Source: MED-G105 sp039819085
GTDB lineage: Bacteria; Pseudomonadota; Alphaproteobacteria; Caulobacterales; Parvularculaceae
Assembly (NCBI GenBank): GCA_039819085.1
Contig: JBCBSQ010000008.1
Span: forward strand, 52,258 to 116,257
Length of the DNA stretch: 64,000 bases
Reading direction: 5' to 3'
A program made the position numbers and the translations under genes. The notes beneath the pieces are model-generated. The model had not been told where the DNA came from and did not search any database. It saw only the letters and a list, made by a program, of their open reading frames with translations. This document shows, in pieces, positions 1-8,552 of this stretch; within the stretch, counting starts at the first letter, position 1; every line of letters begins with the position of its first letter.

Positions 1-1
1 T

Positions 2-376
2 GTAAGGTTCGCGACGTTCGATTTCAGCGAAGCGGTCCCAGTCGAATCGGTGATGACGCTGGAGGAGGGGCGCCTGGCGATGATCTTCTATTCCTTGGCC
101 TACGCCTCGATCTTCATAGTGTTCGCGATGCTCTACGGCCATGCGCGCAGCCAGGCCGAGTCGATGCAGCTATCACCTCAGGAGCGCGTCCTGACCCAGT
201 CGGCGATCAATGGCGCGCGCGTCCACATTGTTATTGCGATCGCGGTTGTGATCGGCGCTCTTTTGTCACCGAGCAGGATCGCCGTCTTACTTGGCGGTGT
301 CTACTTCCTCATCTGGCCGTGCGCGGCGATCGTGGATTGGCGGGAAAAGCGGGCGCTTAAGCGGCTTGAAGCTTAA
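2..376 (+). CDS. TMEM175/DUF1211-like membrane protein, 3' end only
   Basis: The frame is open from the left window edge, so the true start lies outside; 124 codons are visible. A GTG at 50 is in frame but I see no reason to prefer it. Two hydrophobic segments (about residues 27-47 and 73-105 of the visible part) are separated by a charged loop, and the protein ends in a basic tail. The pattern, with an acidic/aromatic stretch, then a helix, then an arginine-containing loop and a last helical pair, resembles the C-terminal half of the bacterial TMEM175 (DUF1211) potassium-channel family, whose members are about 200 residues. The family call is an inference from layout; a generic small membrane protein is possible. 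Confidence 0.5.
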   Translation, partial: VRFATFDFSEAVPVESVMTLEEGRLAMIFYSLAYASIFIVFAMLYGHARSQAESMQLSPQERVLTQSAINGARVHIVIAIAVVIGALLSPSRIAVLLGGVYFLIWPCAAIVDWREKRALKRLEA

Positions 377-460
377 GGCTGTCGCGCGGTAGCCCTTGCC
401 GGGAATTGCGCCGCAAGCCGTTAGACACGAATTTTTGCGTAACAACGAACGGTTTGCGGG

Positions 461-1255
461 CTAAGGACGTGGCCTTCGCTCCCCCGCCTTCGCCTCATCC
501 CAAAGCTTGTCCATTTCCTCCAGGTCCGAGTCCGTAGGCGAACGGCCCTCTGCGGCGAGCGCAGCTTCAATGTGCGCGAAGCGGCGCACGAATTTGGCGT
601 TTGCGGCGCGTAAGGACTTTTCGGGATCGACCTGGAGGCGCCGCGCAAGGTTCGCCATGGCGAACATCAGATCGCCGAATTCTTCTTCGATTGCCTCAGG
701 CGCCATGCCGTCCGCCGCTTCGCCAAGTTCGCGCGCTTCTTCGGCGATCTTCTCGATGACGCCCGACATGTCCGGCCAATCGAAGCCGACGCGCGCGGCG
801 CGCTTTTGCAGCTTGACGGCGCGGGTGAGGGCGGGAAGACCAACGGGCACGTCGTCGAGGACGCCGGTCGCGCCTCGTGCGGCGCGCTCCTCGGCTTTCA
901 TGCGCTCCCAGTCGATTGTTTGTTCTTCAGCGCTCCGCCCGTCAGCAGCGTCGAAGACATGCGGATGGCGCGCGACCATCTTGTCGGCGATCGCCCCGGC
1001 CACGTCGTCAAACGCGAATGCGCCGGCCTCTTCCGCCATCCGCGCATGGAAAACCACCTGAAACAGAAGATCGCCGAGTTCGCTCTTCAGATCGCCAAGA
1101 TCCCGGCGTTCGATGGCGTCCGCGACCTCATAGGCCTCTTCGATCGTGTAAGGGGCGATGGTGTGGAAATCCTGTTCGAGGTCCCACGGGCACCCGCCGT
1201 CGGGATTGCGCAGAGCCGCCATTATTTCGAGCAATCGGCCAAGATTCTCGCTCAT
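461..1255 (-). CDS. mazG: Nucleoside triphosphate pyrophosphohydrolase MazG
   Basis: MazG hydrolyses (d)NTPs to the monophosphate and pyrophosphate and is thought to clean up abnormal nucleotides. The 264-residue protein has the two tandem MazG folds usual for the long form. The first carries the metal-binding EExxE motif in TIEEAYEVADA (about residue 39) followed by ELGDLLFQVVFHARMAEE; the second repeats this with EEARELGEAADG and EEEFGDLMFAMANLARR. ATG at 1255 is preceded by GAAAGGGGC and begins MSENLGRLLEIMA, as in relatives; the frame continues upstream without support. It is divergent from ilvE with about 100 bp between them. Confidence 0.95.
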   Translation of the reverse strand: MSENLGRLLEIMAALRNPDGGCPWDLEQDFHTIAPYTIEEAYEVADAIERRDLGDLKSELGDLLFQVVFHARMAEEAGAFAFDDVAGAIADKMVARHPHVFDAADGRSAEEQTIDWERMKAEERAARGATGVLDDVPVGLPALTRAVKLQKRAARVGFDWPDMSGVIEKIAEEARELGEAADGMAPEAIEEEFGDLMFAMANLARRLQVDPEKSLRAANAKFVRRFAHIEAALAAEGRSPTDSDLEEMDKLWDEAKAGERRPRP

Positions 1256-1355
1256 GCGCGCCCCTTTCATCGCGACCGCGTTCCCTGTTTGACACCGAAA
1301 CGCCACATGCGGACAACAGACGAAAACGAACTGAGCCGAAAGAGGAAAGCTCCCG

Positions 1356-2282
1356 ATGCCGATCCAAGAAGCAAAGCTCATCTGGCGCAATGGCGAACTC
1401 GTCCCCTGGGCGGAGGCGACGACGCACGTGCTCACCCATGGGCTGCACTATGGCACCGGCGTGTTTGAGGGCATGCGCGCCTACGAGACGCCGCACAAGG
1501 GCGCCGTCATCTTCCGCAATCGCGAGCATTTTGAGCGCTTACGCTTTTCGGCCAGCGTCTACGACATCAAGCTCAATTACTCCGTCGACGACCTAATGGC
1601 CGCCACGAAGGAAACGCTGCGCGCGAATGATCTGAAGGCCGCTTACATCCGCCCCCTTGCGTTCCTCGGCTATGGCGAAATGGGGCCGTCTTCGATGGCG
1701 TGCGAGACCGACGTCATCATCGCCGCATTTCCCTGGGGGGCGTATCTCGGCGATGAAGGCCTGAAGAACGGCATTGACGTCGCGGTGTCGAGCTGGCGCC
1801 GCTCCGCCCCCGGAACGGTTCCCGCAGGCGTCAAGGCCGCGGGCAACTACCTTTCCAGCCGGCTCGTCTCCATGGAGGCGAAGCGAAACGGCTTTGCGGA
1901 AGGCATCGGGCTCGCCCATGACGGGACGGTGTCGGAAGGGGCGGGGGAGAATCTCTTTCTCATCAAGGACGGCCGCATTGTGACGCCGCCGGCCGCTTCC
2001 TCGATCCTTGTGGGGATCACCCGCGACACCGCAATGGTGTTGGCGAAGAAGCTCGGGTGCGAAGTGGTGGAACTGCCCCTGTCGCGCGAGGCGCTTTACG
2101 CGGCGGATGAGATCTTCCTCACGGGCACCGCCGCAGAGGTGACCCCAGTGCGCTCCGTCGACAGGATTCCGGTGGGCACGGGCGAATTCCCGATAACGAA
2201 GGCGATCCAGACTGCGTTTTTCGGCCTGTTCAATGGCGAGACCGAAGATGAGTGGGGCTGGCTCGATCCGATCGAGCGTTAG
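1356..2282 (+). CDS. ilvE: Branched-chain amino acid aminotransferase
   Basis: This is a fold-type IV PLP enzyme of 308 residues that transfers the amino group between glutamate and the 2-oxo acids of leucine, isoleucine and valine, the last step of their synthesis. Seen in the sequence: N-terminal THGLHYGTGVFEGMRAYET typical of IlvE, the PLP lysine in GVKAAGNYLSSRL (about residue 157), the cofactor-binding DGTVSEGAGENLFLI, and the C-terminal EIFLTGTAAEVTPV. GAGGAAAG precedes the ATG. It is divergent from mazG and followed after about 90 bp by the secreted peptidase gene; no other ilv gene is in the window. Confidence 0.96.
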   Translation: MPIQEAKLIWRNGELVPWAEATTHVLTHGLHYGTGVFEGMRAYETPHKGAVIFRNREHFERLRFSASVYDIKLNYSVDDLMAATKETLRANDLKAAYIRPLAFLGYGEMGPSSMACETDVIIAAFPWGAYLGDEGLKNGIDVAVSSWRRSAPGTVPAGVKAAGNYLSSRLVSMEAKRNGFAEGIGLAHDGTVSEGAGENLFLIKDGRIVTPPAASSILVGITRDTAMVLAKKLGCEVVELPLSREALYAADEIFLTGTAAEVTPVRSVDRIPVGTGEFPITKAIQTAFFGLFNGETEDEWGWLDPIER

Positions 2283-2374
2283 CCCGCCAAAGGAACAGCC
2301 AGCCCGCCGCCGGATCGGCGGTGGAAACAAGTACACGATCAATACGTCAAGTCGAAAGATAGGGGTGAAATACC

Positions 2375-4546
2375 GTGAACAGACTAAAAAAGGCAGTTCT
2401 CGCCGGGTGCATCGGCGCAAGCGCGGCGATTCCGATAACGCACGCAAAGGAAGGCATGTTCACGCCGGAACAGGCCCCGGAAATAGCGGCCGACCTCCGA
2501 AAAGCGGGGCTCAGGCTCAACCCTCGCGCGCTTTCGGACCTCACCGCCTTTCCGATGGGCGCGGTCATCTCGCTTGGCGGCTGCACGGCGTCGTTCGTCT
2601 CGGAGACGGGGCTTGTCGTCACGAATCACCACTGCGCGCGCGGGTCGGTGCAGTTCAATTCGACGCCAGAGAACAATTATCTCGAAGATGGTTTCCTGGC
2701 GGACGATCTCGGCGGCGAACTGCCGGCCGCGCCCGGATCGCGCATCTTTGTGACCGTCGAGGTGACTGACGTAACGGATCAGGTGCTTTCGGGCGTCTCT
2801 GACGGGATGGCGCCGCGCGAGCGCTATCAGGCGATCGAAGATGCGCAAAAGGCGCTCATCAAGGATTGCGAGACGGATCCGGGACATCGGTGCCAGGCGC
2901 CGGCGTTCTTCGGCGGACTTCAATACAAACTGATCAAGCGGCTCGAAATCCGCGATGTGCGCCTCGTCTATGCGCCCGGCGACAATGTCGGCAAATATGG
3001 CGGCGACATCGACAACTGGCTTTGGCCCCGACATACCGGCGACTTCGCCTTCTATCGGGCATATGTGGCGCCGGATGGCTCGGCGGCGGATTTCGCTGAA
3101 GACAATGTTCCGTACAAACCGGAACACGTCTTGAAGGTCTCTTCAGCGGGCCTCGACGATGGGGACTTCGTCATGGCTGCAGGGTACCCTGGCTCGACCT
3201 CGCGATACGCCCGGCTCGCCGAAGTCGCTTACACGTTCGATTGGCTGTACCCGACGTTTCGGACGCTCATGACAGAGTGGATCGCGACCATCGAAGAGGC
3301 CGCGCCGGAAGGGTCCGACGCGCGGATCAAGTATGAGTCGCTCCTCGCCGGCCTCAACAACTACTCAAAGAACCTTGGCGGACAGATCGAAGGCGCGCGC
3401 CGGGTCGGCCTCGTGGATCGCCGTCGTCAGCGTGAGGCTGATCTCAATGCCTGGATCGCCGAGGACGAAAGCCGTGCGGGCTACGCCGCCGCAATCGCGG
3501 AATTGGATGGACTATCAGAAGAGACAGCGGCGGCTCAGAAGCGCGACTTCGCTTACAACAACGCGACGCGTCCGCAGCTCCTCGGCGCGGCGCAGCGGCT
3601 TTATCGCCTTGCGCTCGAACGCCAAAAACCGGACGACGCGCGCGAGCCGGGCTTCCAGGAACGCGACATGACGTTTTTCGCGGAGAGCCTGCGCCGGATC
3701 GACAGGCGCTATGATGCGGCGGTCGACAAAGCGGTATGGGTCCTGTTCCTGAATGACTATGTCGCGCAGCCCGCTGAGCAACGCGTGCCGGCGCTCGACG
3801 CCGCGCTTGATCTTGGCGACGGGTTCACCCCTGCGGATCTTGATCGCTTCTATTCCAACACGGAGCTTGGCGACGTCGATGCGCGGCTTGCGTTGATGGA
3901 GGCTTCTCCGGAAACGCTCCGAGCGAGCGACGATCCCTTTATCAAGCTCGCCGTCGCGCTGCATGAGACCGAAATGCGGCTTGAGGAAGAGGACAAGTCC
4001 CGGGAAGGTCGTCGCTCCGCCCTCGAACCAGAATACATGGAAGCGATCATCGCCTGGCGAAAGTCGCAGGGCGATACGGCCTATCCGGACGCAAACTCCA
4101 CCTTGCGGATCACCTATGGAAATGTCTTTGGCGGCTCGCCCAAGGACGGGCTCATCTATGAGCCTTTCACGCGCCTTGAAGGCATTCCGGAGAAAGACAC
4201 CGGAGAAGAGCCCTTCAACGCGCCAAAGCGCCAGCTCGACCTGATTGCGCAGAAGGACTACGGACCATACGCTTTGCGGTCGCTCGGCACGGTGCCGGTC
4301 AATTTCCTGTCGGATCTAGATTCGACTGGCGGAAACTCCGGCTCCGCGACGCTGAACGCGCGCGGCGAGCTCGTGGGGCTCTTGTTCGACGGCACGATTG
4401 AGAGCGTCAACTCGGATTGGGACTTTGATCCGCGCACGACACGGACGATCCACGTGGACACGCGTTACATGCTCTGGGTGATGGAGAAACTGGACGGAGC
4501 GACCCGGCTCATCGATGAGATGGACATCGTTCGTTCAGGACGTTAA
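2375..4546 (+). CDS. Secreted S46-family dipeptidyl-peptidase (DPP7-type)
   Basis: Exported serine exopeptidase of 723 residues, the usual S46 length, that should release dipeptides from peptide N-termini in the periplasm or outer envelope. A signal peptide is visible (basic MNRLKK, hydrophobic core to about residue 22). The catalytic triad is present: His86 in VVTNHHCARG, Asp223 in PRHTGDF, and Ser655 in GGNSGSATLN. Gly is found 18 residues after the serine (FDG), the position that is Gly in DPP7 (broad hydrophobic P1) and Arg in DPP11 (acidic P1), so DPP7-like specificity is inferred. The start is GTG with AGGGGTGAA upstream. It stands alone between ilvE and an integrase and probably feeds on peptides made by other secreted proteases. 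Confidence 0.93.
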   Translation: MNRLKKAVLAGCIGASAAIPITHAKEGMFTPEQAPEIAADLRKAGLRLNPRALSDLTAFPMGAVISLGGCTASFVSETGLVVTNHHCARGSVQFNSTPENNYLEDGFLADDLGGELPAAPGSRIFVTVEVTDVTDQVLSGVSDGMAPRERYQAIEDAQKALIKDCETDPGHRCQAPAFFGGLQYKLIKRLEIRDVRLVYAPGDNVGKYGGDIDNWLWPRHTGDFAFYRAYVAPDGSAADFAEDNVPYKPEHVLKVSSAGLDDGDFVMAAGYPGSTSRYARLAEVAYTFDWLYPTFRTLMTEWIATIEEAAPEGSDARIKYESLLAGLNNYSKNLGGQIEGARRVGLVDRRRQREADLNAWIAEDESRAGYAAAIAELDGLSEETAAAQKRDFAYNNATRPQLLGAAQRLYRLALERQKPDDAREPGFQERDMTFFAESLRRIDRRYDAAVDKAVWVLFLNDYVAQPAEQRVPALDAALDLGDGFTPADLDRFYSNTELGDVDARLALMEASPETLRASDDPFIKLAVALHETEMRLEEEDKSREGRRSALEPEYMEAIIAWRKSQGDTAYPDANSTLRITYGNVFGGSPKDGLIYEPFTRLEGIPEKDTGEEPFNAPKRQLDLIAQKDYGPYALRSLGTVPVNFLSDLDSTGGNSGSATLNARGELVGLLFDGTIESVNSDWDFDPRTTRTIHVDTRYMLWVMEKLDGATRLIDEMDIVRSGR

Positions 4547-4561
4547 CCGCGCGATAGCGAG

Positions 4562-4587
4562 GCGGTGGTCTTGTCAAGGACCGCCGC
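4562..4587. terminator. Possible bidirectional terminator hairpin
   Basis: Inverted repeat GCGGTGGTC / GACCGCCGC (nine pairs including one G-T) with an 8-base loop lies between the convergent peptidase and integrase genes. The following T-run is poor, so it is a weak intrinsic terminator at best. Confidence 0.4.
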
Positions 4588-4598
4588 TTCGAGTTTGG

Positions 4599-5909
4599 TC
4601 ATCCCTCACGAACCGGCTTTTTCCGCCCAGTGCCGTGGCGTTCGCGGCGGTCTGAATCGATGTATCGGTCCGTCGTCGCCATGGAGGCGTGACCCGCGTC
4701 ATCGCGCACATGCTCGCGCGGGCGGGTCTTGACGTCTTCGGAAATCCCGGTGTGCCGCAGCCAGTGAACGGTGGCGGCTTTCAGGTCCTGCGCGTCTTCC
4801 TCCAGTCCGTCTGCGGACATTTTCTCATAAGCCGCGTCGAAACAGTCCTGGACGATGCGGCGCACCTGACGCGTTGACGTGATGGGTCCGTCGCCACGCG
4901 CCTTAAGGAGGAGGGGGATCGCTTCGCCTGCGGTTGGCAGCGGGGTGAGGCCCCTTGCGCGGCGATAGCGCTTCAGCGCCTCAAGCATCGCGTCGGAGAC
5001 GACGATGGTGCGGTCCTTATTGCCCTTGCCGGTGACATGGAACCACCAGGCGCCGTCGCGGTCCCGTCGGAAATCGCCCATCGTCGGCGTCGAACGCTCA
5101 TCGGCGACGAGCTCAGAAATCCGTAGATACATCGCATAAAGAGCGGTGATGACGAATAGCGTGCGTTCGTGCGCGCGCGGATCCTCAGCGGCCTTTTCCT
5201 CCGCAACGTCGATGACGTACTCCCATTGCAGGTTGGAGATGCGTCGAACAACTGCGCCGGACGCTTCGCGCTTCAGGAATTTGCTTTTCTGCCGGATAAG
5301 AGCGACCGGGTTGAATTCGACGAGACCTTCCTCCGTGAGGAAATCATAAAACGAAGACAGCACCGCGAAGGTCGAGCGCACCGCCGCCTGGGAAGGCCGA
5401 TACTTCGCCTTGCCCGTCTTGCCTGCGCCGACGAGGTAGGCGGTCGACTTCGGTCGCGTCGCCACGAATGGCCGCCAGGCGGGGTTGGGAACCGTCTCGC
5501 CGGCGCGGACAACGAACCGCGACGCCTGGCGCGCGCCGATCCAGGCTGCAGGCGGATCAATCGCAAATAGCACAAAGGCTTCGATGTCATCCCGCGCCAG
5601 CTCAACGACGCGCCGTCCTTCGATCCGCCAGGCCCATTGCATGAGCCGCTCCACCTCGCGGCGATAGGCGTTCACGGTCGCTGAACTGCCCGCATAACTG
5701 CGCAGGAACCGAAGCGCGGCCGCATAGTCCTCTTCGGCCCCGCGAACCGGATCACCATGAGGAAAGAGGGCGTTGACAGGGCGCGTTTCAATGGCGCGAT
5801 GATCGCGGGTCCCGCCGATGACATCGCCCAGGATCGGCGTCGGCGCCTTGCGTTTCGGGTCCGGCGTCGGGCTTGCGCCGCGCTTCTCTTTGCGAACGAC
5901 GGCGGCCAT
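4599..5909 (-). CDS. Tyrosine recombinase / phage-type integrase
   Basis: Site-specific recombinase of 436 residues. An N-terminal SAM-like core-binding domain (about 55-215, with TVNAYRREVERLMQWA and VLSSFYDFLTEEGLVEFNPV) precedes the catalytic domain. The catalytic residues are all visible: Arg in YLRISELVA, Lys in TGKGNKDRTIVV, HxxR in VHWLRHTG, His in DDAGHASM and the nucleophile Tyr in TTDRYID. It therefore looks intact. ATG at 5909 has GGAGG seven bases upstream; a TTG one codon earlier is less likely. No excisionase, other phage genes, tRNA or flanking direct repeats were noticed, so it is an orphan that may be a relic of an integrated element or a domesticated recombinase. It is not XerC/XerD: it is over 100 residues longer with a long charged N-terminus. 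Confidence 0.88.
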   Translation of the reverse strand: MAAVVRKEKRGASPTPDPKRKAPTPILGDVIGGTRDHRAIETRPVNALFPHGDPVRGAEEDYAAALRFLRSYAGSSATVNAYRREVERLMQWAWRIEGRRVVELARDDIEAFVLFAIDPPAAWIGARQASRFVVRAGETVPNPAWRPFVATRPKSTAYLVGAGKTGKAKYRPSQAAVRSTFAVLSSFYDFLTEEGLVEFNPVALIRQKSKFLKREASGAVVRRISNLQWEYVIDVAEEKAAEDPRAHERTLFVITALYAMYLRISELVADERSTPTMGDFRRDRDGAWWFHVTGKGNKDRTIVVSDAMLEALKRYRRARGLTPLPTAGEAIPLLLKARGDGPITSTRQVRRIVQDCFDAAYEKMSADGLEEDAQDLKAATVHWLRHTGISEDVKTRPREHVRDDAGHASMATTDRYIDSDRRERHGTGRKKPVREG

Positions 5910-6118
5910 CAACGCGCCTCCGACGATGGAAATCCTAAAGCGATCATCAGCTTGTCCTAAGGCGCTTCGCCCGGCGAGGTGAAGCCCTCGTCAGCGGGCG
6001 ATACGCGCATTGGCGCGCCGCGGCGGCGCTGGTTAGAGATTGTTCACGCGTGCGCCGGATGATTTGTCGGGTAGGGGCGCAAATAGCAGCGACAAGTCAT
6101 TTTTGAAGAGGGAAAGAG

Positions 6119-7048
6119 ATGCTGTTTCGCGTGCGCGACGCCATTGATCGAGCGCGGTTCAACGCCGCGGCGAAAGGCGTCCTCGCAACGCCGCCCCTGC
6201 CGGTGCGCGCCGATGACGACGCGCTGACGATCGTCACGATGTTGCAGTCAAAAGACGTCATTCCCTATCTCGTCGCGGCGAAGAGCTTCTATGCGCGGCT
6301 CAACCGAGGGCGGATCGTTATCGTCGATGACGGCTCGTTGACGCCGGTGGACAGACAGACGCTATCGGCGCATCTCCCGGGTGTCGTATTTCGTCCGATG
6401 GCGGAGGGCGCAATCGACGGCCTGCCACGCGGCGGTTGCTGGGAACGGCTCGGCGTCGTGGCCAAGGAAACCCACAATGCGTACGTCATTCAGCTCGATG
6501 CGGACACGGTGACGCTCGGCGACCTCAGCGCGGTCGAAAGTCATATCGATGAGAGATCGCCGTTCGCCATCGCCGACGGGCCGGTTCCGGGGATGAGGTC
6601 GTTGAGGGAGCTCGCAAATTATCAACGCGCGCGGACGAACGCCAAGTCCCATGTCCAACTCGCCGTGGAACACGCCCTCGACCGCGTCGGCCTGCCGGAC
6701 GGCAGGCGATATCTGCGCGGCTCGGCGGCCTTCGCCGGCTATCCGAAAGGATCCGACATCGCGCAGTTGATGCGCGAATTCAGCGACGCGATGGGCGCGG
6801 CGCTTGGCGACCAATGGTCGGCCTGGGGCACGGAACAGGCGACCTCGAACTATGTCGTGGCGAATATCGGCGAAGCGTCCGCGCTCGCGCCGCCAGCCTA
6901 CGCCAACCATACGCCTGAAACGGACATCGACGCGGCGTCGCTCATCCACTTCTATGGCGAATACCGGTATGTCGGCGGACGATACGCCGCCGCCGCACGG
7001 AGGGCGATTGAGCGTCTGCGCGACCAAGCGACAAACGCGGCGGTCTAG
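6119..7048 (+). CDS. Putative GT-A-fold glycosyltransferase-like protein
   Basis: A 309-residue soluble protein with no signal peptide. Residues about 35-70 (TIVTMLQSKDVIPYLVAAK then GRIVIVDDGSL) resemble the opening nucleotide-sugar-binding strands of GT-A enzymes, and YVIQLDADTVTLGD (about 122-135) gives the Asp-x-Asp that binds metal and sugar nucleotide in that fold. Later residues include WGTEQATSNY and an aromatic LIHFYGEYRY region, like the C-terminal acceptor part. ATG is preceded by GAGGGAAAGAG. It stands alone, about 210 bp from the divergent integrase, with no polysaccharide genes nearby, so donor and acceptor cannot be inferred. A non-catalytic GT-A-like protein is also possible. 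Confidence 0.6.
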   Translation: MLFRVRDAIDRARFNAAAKGVLATPPLPVRADDDALTIVTMLQSKDVIPYLVAAKSFYARLNRGRIVIVDDGSLTPVDRQTLSAHLPGVVFRPMAEGAIDGLPRGGCWERLGVVAKETHNAYVIQLDADTVTLGDLSAVESHIDERSPFAIADGPVPGMRSLRELANYQRARTNAKSHVQLAVEHALDRVGLPDGRRYLRGSAAFAGYPKGSDIAQLMREFSDAMGAALGDQWSAWGTEQATSNYVVANIGEASALAPPAYANHTPETDIDAASLIHFYGEYRYVGGRYAAAARRAIERLRDQATNAAV

Positions 7049-7334
7049 CGCCTCAACGTGCTTATATGCCCGAATCGCCGACCGCCGGGCTTTCGCGCGA
7101 CAGGGCATTCGCATGAGGGCAACCGCCGCCGACAAAGCCTCGCCATACGTTGCGGCTATGTCCGATAAATGTGATTATCGGACAATATTGCGCAAGGCGC
7201 CGTCATACCTGGCCGTCATACTGAATCGGCGTTACCGCCCGCCAATTGGCGCCTAACATGGCGTCCAACGTGCCCCCGCGGTATTGAAGCCCCAATTCGG
7301 CGTTCTTTCAGACGCCACATCCGGGGATTGCGCA

Positions 7335-8552
7335 ATGAAGAAGCACCTTTTGGTTTTCGCCGCCGCCGCCACGGCGCTTACTGCATGCGACCGCATCGCT
7401 GAGCTGGCGTCTGGCGTCACTGGCGAAGATGCGCCGCAAGACGCTTCCCCTGACGCCGCGGCACGCGACGACCAGAACGCAGAGCCTCTCGCAGAAGCCG
7501 GCGTTTTGAACTCGATCCCCGTGACGGACAGATTTGAACCGAACGTCGGCGCGGTGCAGGACGTGGCGTTCTGGAGTCATCCAACGCTGGCGTTTGCGAG
7601 CCTCACCATTATCGCCGGCGAAAACGGCCTGAGCGCGCATGTCGTTGAGAACGGCGCCGCGTCAGCAACGCTCGACGGTCGCGCTGACGCCATTGAAGTC
7701 GCTTATCTCGACGATCAAGGCGTTATCGTCGGGGTCGACGGCGCGTCTGGCGAGGTCTTTCTCGCGACCATCGACAACATCAGTCAGGAAATCGTTGAAG
7801 CGAAGCGCGTGTCGTCTGATTTGGCTTTGGGCGCGACCGGGCTTTGTCTGGCGACCGACATTGGCGTCTCAAACCGCGCCACGGGGTTCGTCATAGGCCC
7901 ATCGGGGATCGCGCCTCTGAAAGCGTCGAAGATTGACGGAGAAATTGAGTTGGACGCGTCCAGCGCCGCGCCGGCTCTTGACCCTTCGATGACAGGCGTA
8001 ACGGATTGTGTGATCGATCCAACAACCGGGGTCTGGTTCGCCCTTGCCGCGGACGGCGGCGTCTGGTCGTCGGGCGGCAAAGTCACCTCCGCGGCCGGCG
8101 CGCGCTCAATTGGATTGATGGTGAAGCGGCCGAGAACGGATGATCTCGCTGCGGACATAAATGACGAAAATGGAGCTGATACGGACGAAACGCCGGCGCC
8201 CGCCTGGACGCCGGCCGACGGACCAATCCTCGCTCTTATGTCCGATAATGGAGAGGTGTCGCTGATACGGGCGAGTGACGGCGTTCGGCTCGGCGCAGTC
8301 TTCCTTGGCGCTTCGTTCGACTATCCGGCCATTGAGGCGCCGACAGCTTTGGCGCTCGGCGTCGCCAATTATGGCGGCGTTTATCGTGATGGCGCCATCG
8401 CAGTTGGCGACGGCGGCGCGGTCAGCCTCATTCCCTGGAACGCGGTCGCGAACCGCTTCGCCCTGCCGATTGGCGATAGCGTTGACCCGAGACGCCCTCA
8501 ACCAGCCGAAGACGACAGCTTCCGGATCGAGATTTCCCCAACGCAGCCATAA
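7335..8552 (+). CDS. Phytase-like beta-propeller lipoprotein, probably degenerate
   Basis: 405 residues. The N-terminus is a lipoprotein signal: MKKHLLVFAAAATALTACD, with cleavage before Cys18. A low-complexity Asp/Ala linker follows. From about residue 65 the protein has DVAFWSHPTLAFASLTIIAG and GLSAHVVENG, which match the opening blade of 3-phytase-type six-bladed propellers (DPAxWxHP ... GLxVYxLxG). Later blades (GVIVGVDGASGEVFL, GVTDCVIDPTTGVWFALAADGG) are compatible with a propeller. The acidic calcium-site residues typical of active phytases are not clearly present, so enzymatic activity is doubtful. ATG at 7335 is chosen because it starts the signal peptide. Its last 55 bases overlap the 3' end of convergent ctaA. 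Confidence 0.6.
   Translation: MKKHLLVFAAAATALTACDRIAELASGVTGEDAPQDASPDAAARDDQNAEPLAEAGVLNSIPVTDRFEPNVGAVQDVAFWSHPTLAFASLTIIAGENGLSAHVVENGAASATLDGRADAIEVAYLDDQGVIVGVDGASGEVFLATIDNISQEIVEAKRVSSDLALGATGLCLATDIGVSNRATGFVIGPSGIAPLKASKIDGEIELDASSAAPALDPSMTGVTDCVIDPTTGVWFALAADGGVWSSGGKVTSAAGARSIGLMVKRPRTDDLAADINDENGADTDETPAPAWTPADGPILALMSDNGEVSLIRASDGVRLGAVFLGASFDYPAIEAPTALALGVANYGGVYRDGAIAVGDGGAVSLIPWNAVANRFALPIGDSVDPRRPQPAEDDSFRIEISPTQP

Noticed and set aside
4599..5909. Prophage call around the integrase
   Set aside because: No capsid, tail, lysis or replication genes; neighbours are ordinary housekeeping genes.
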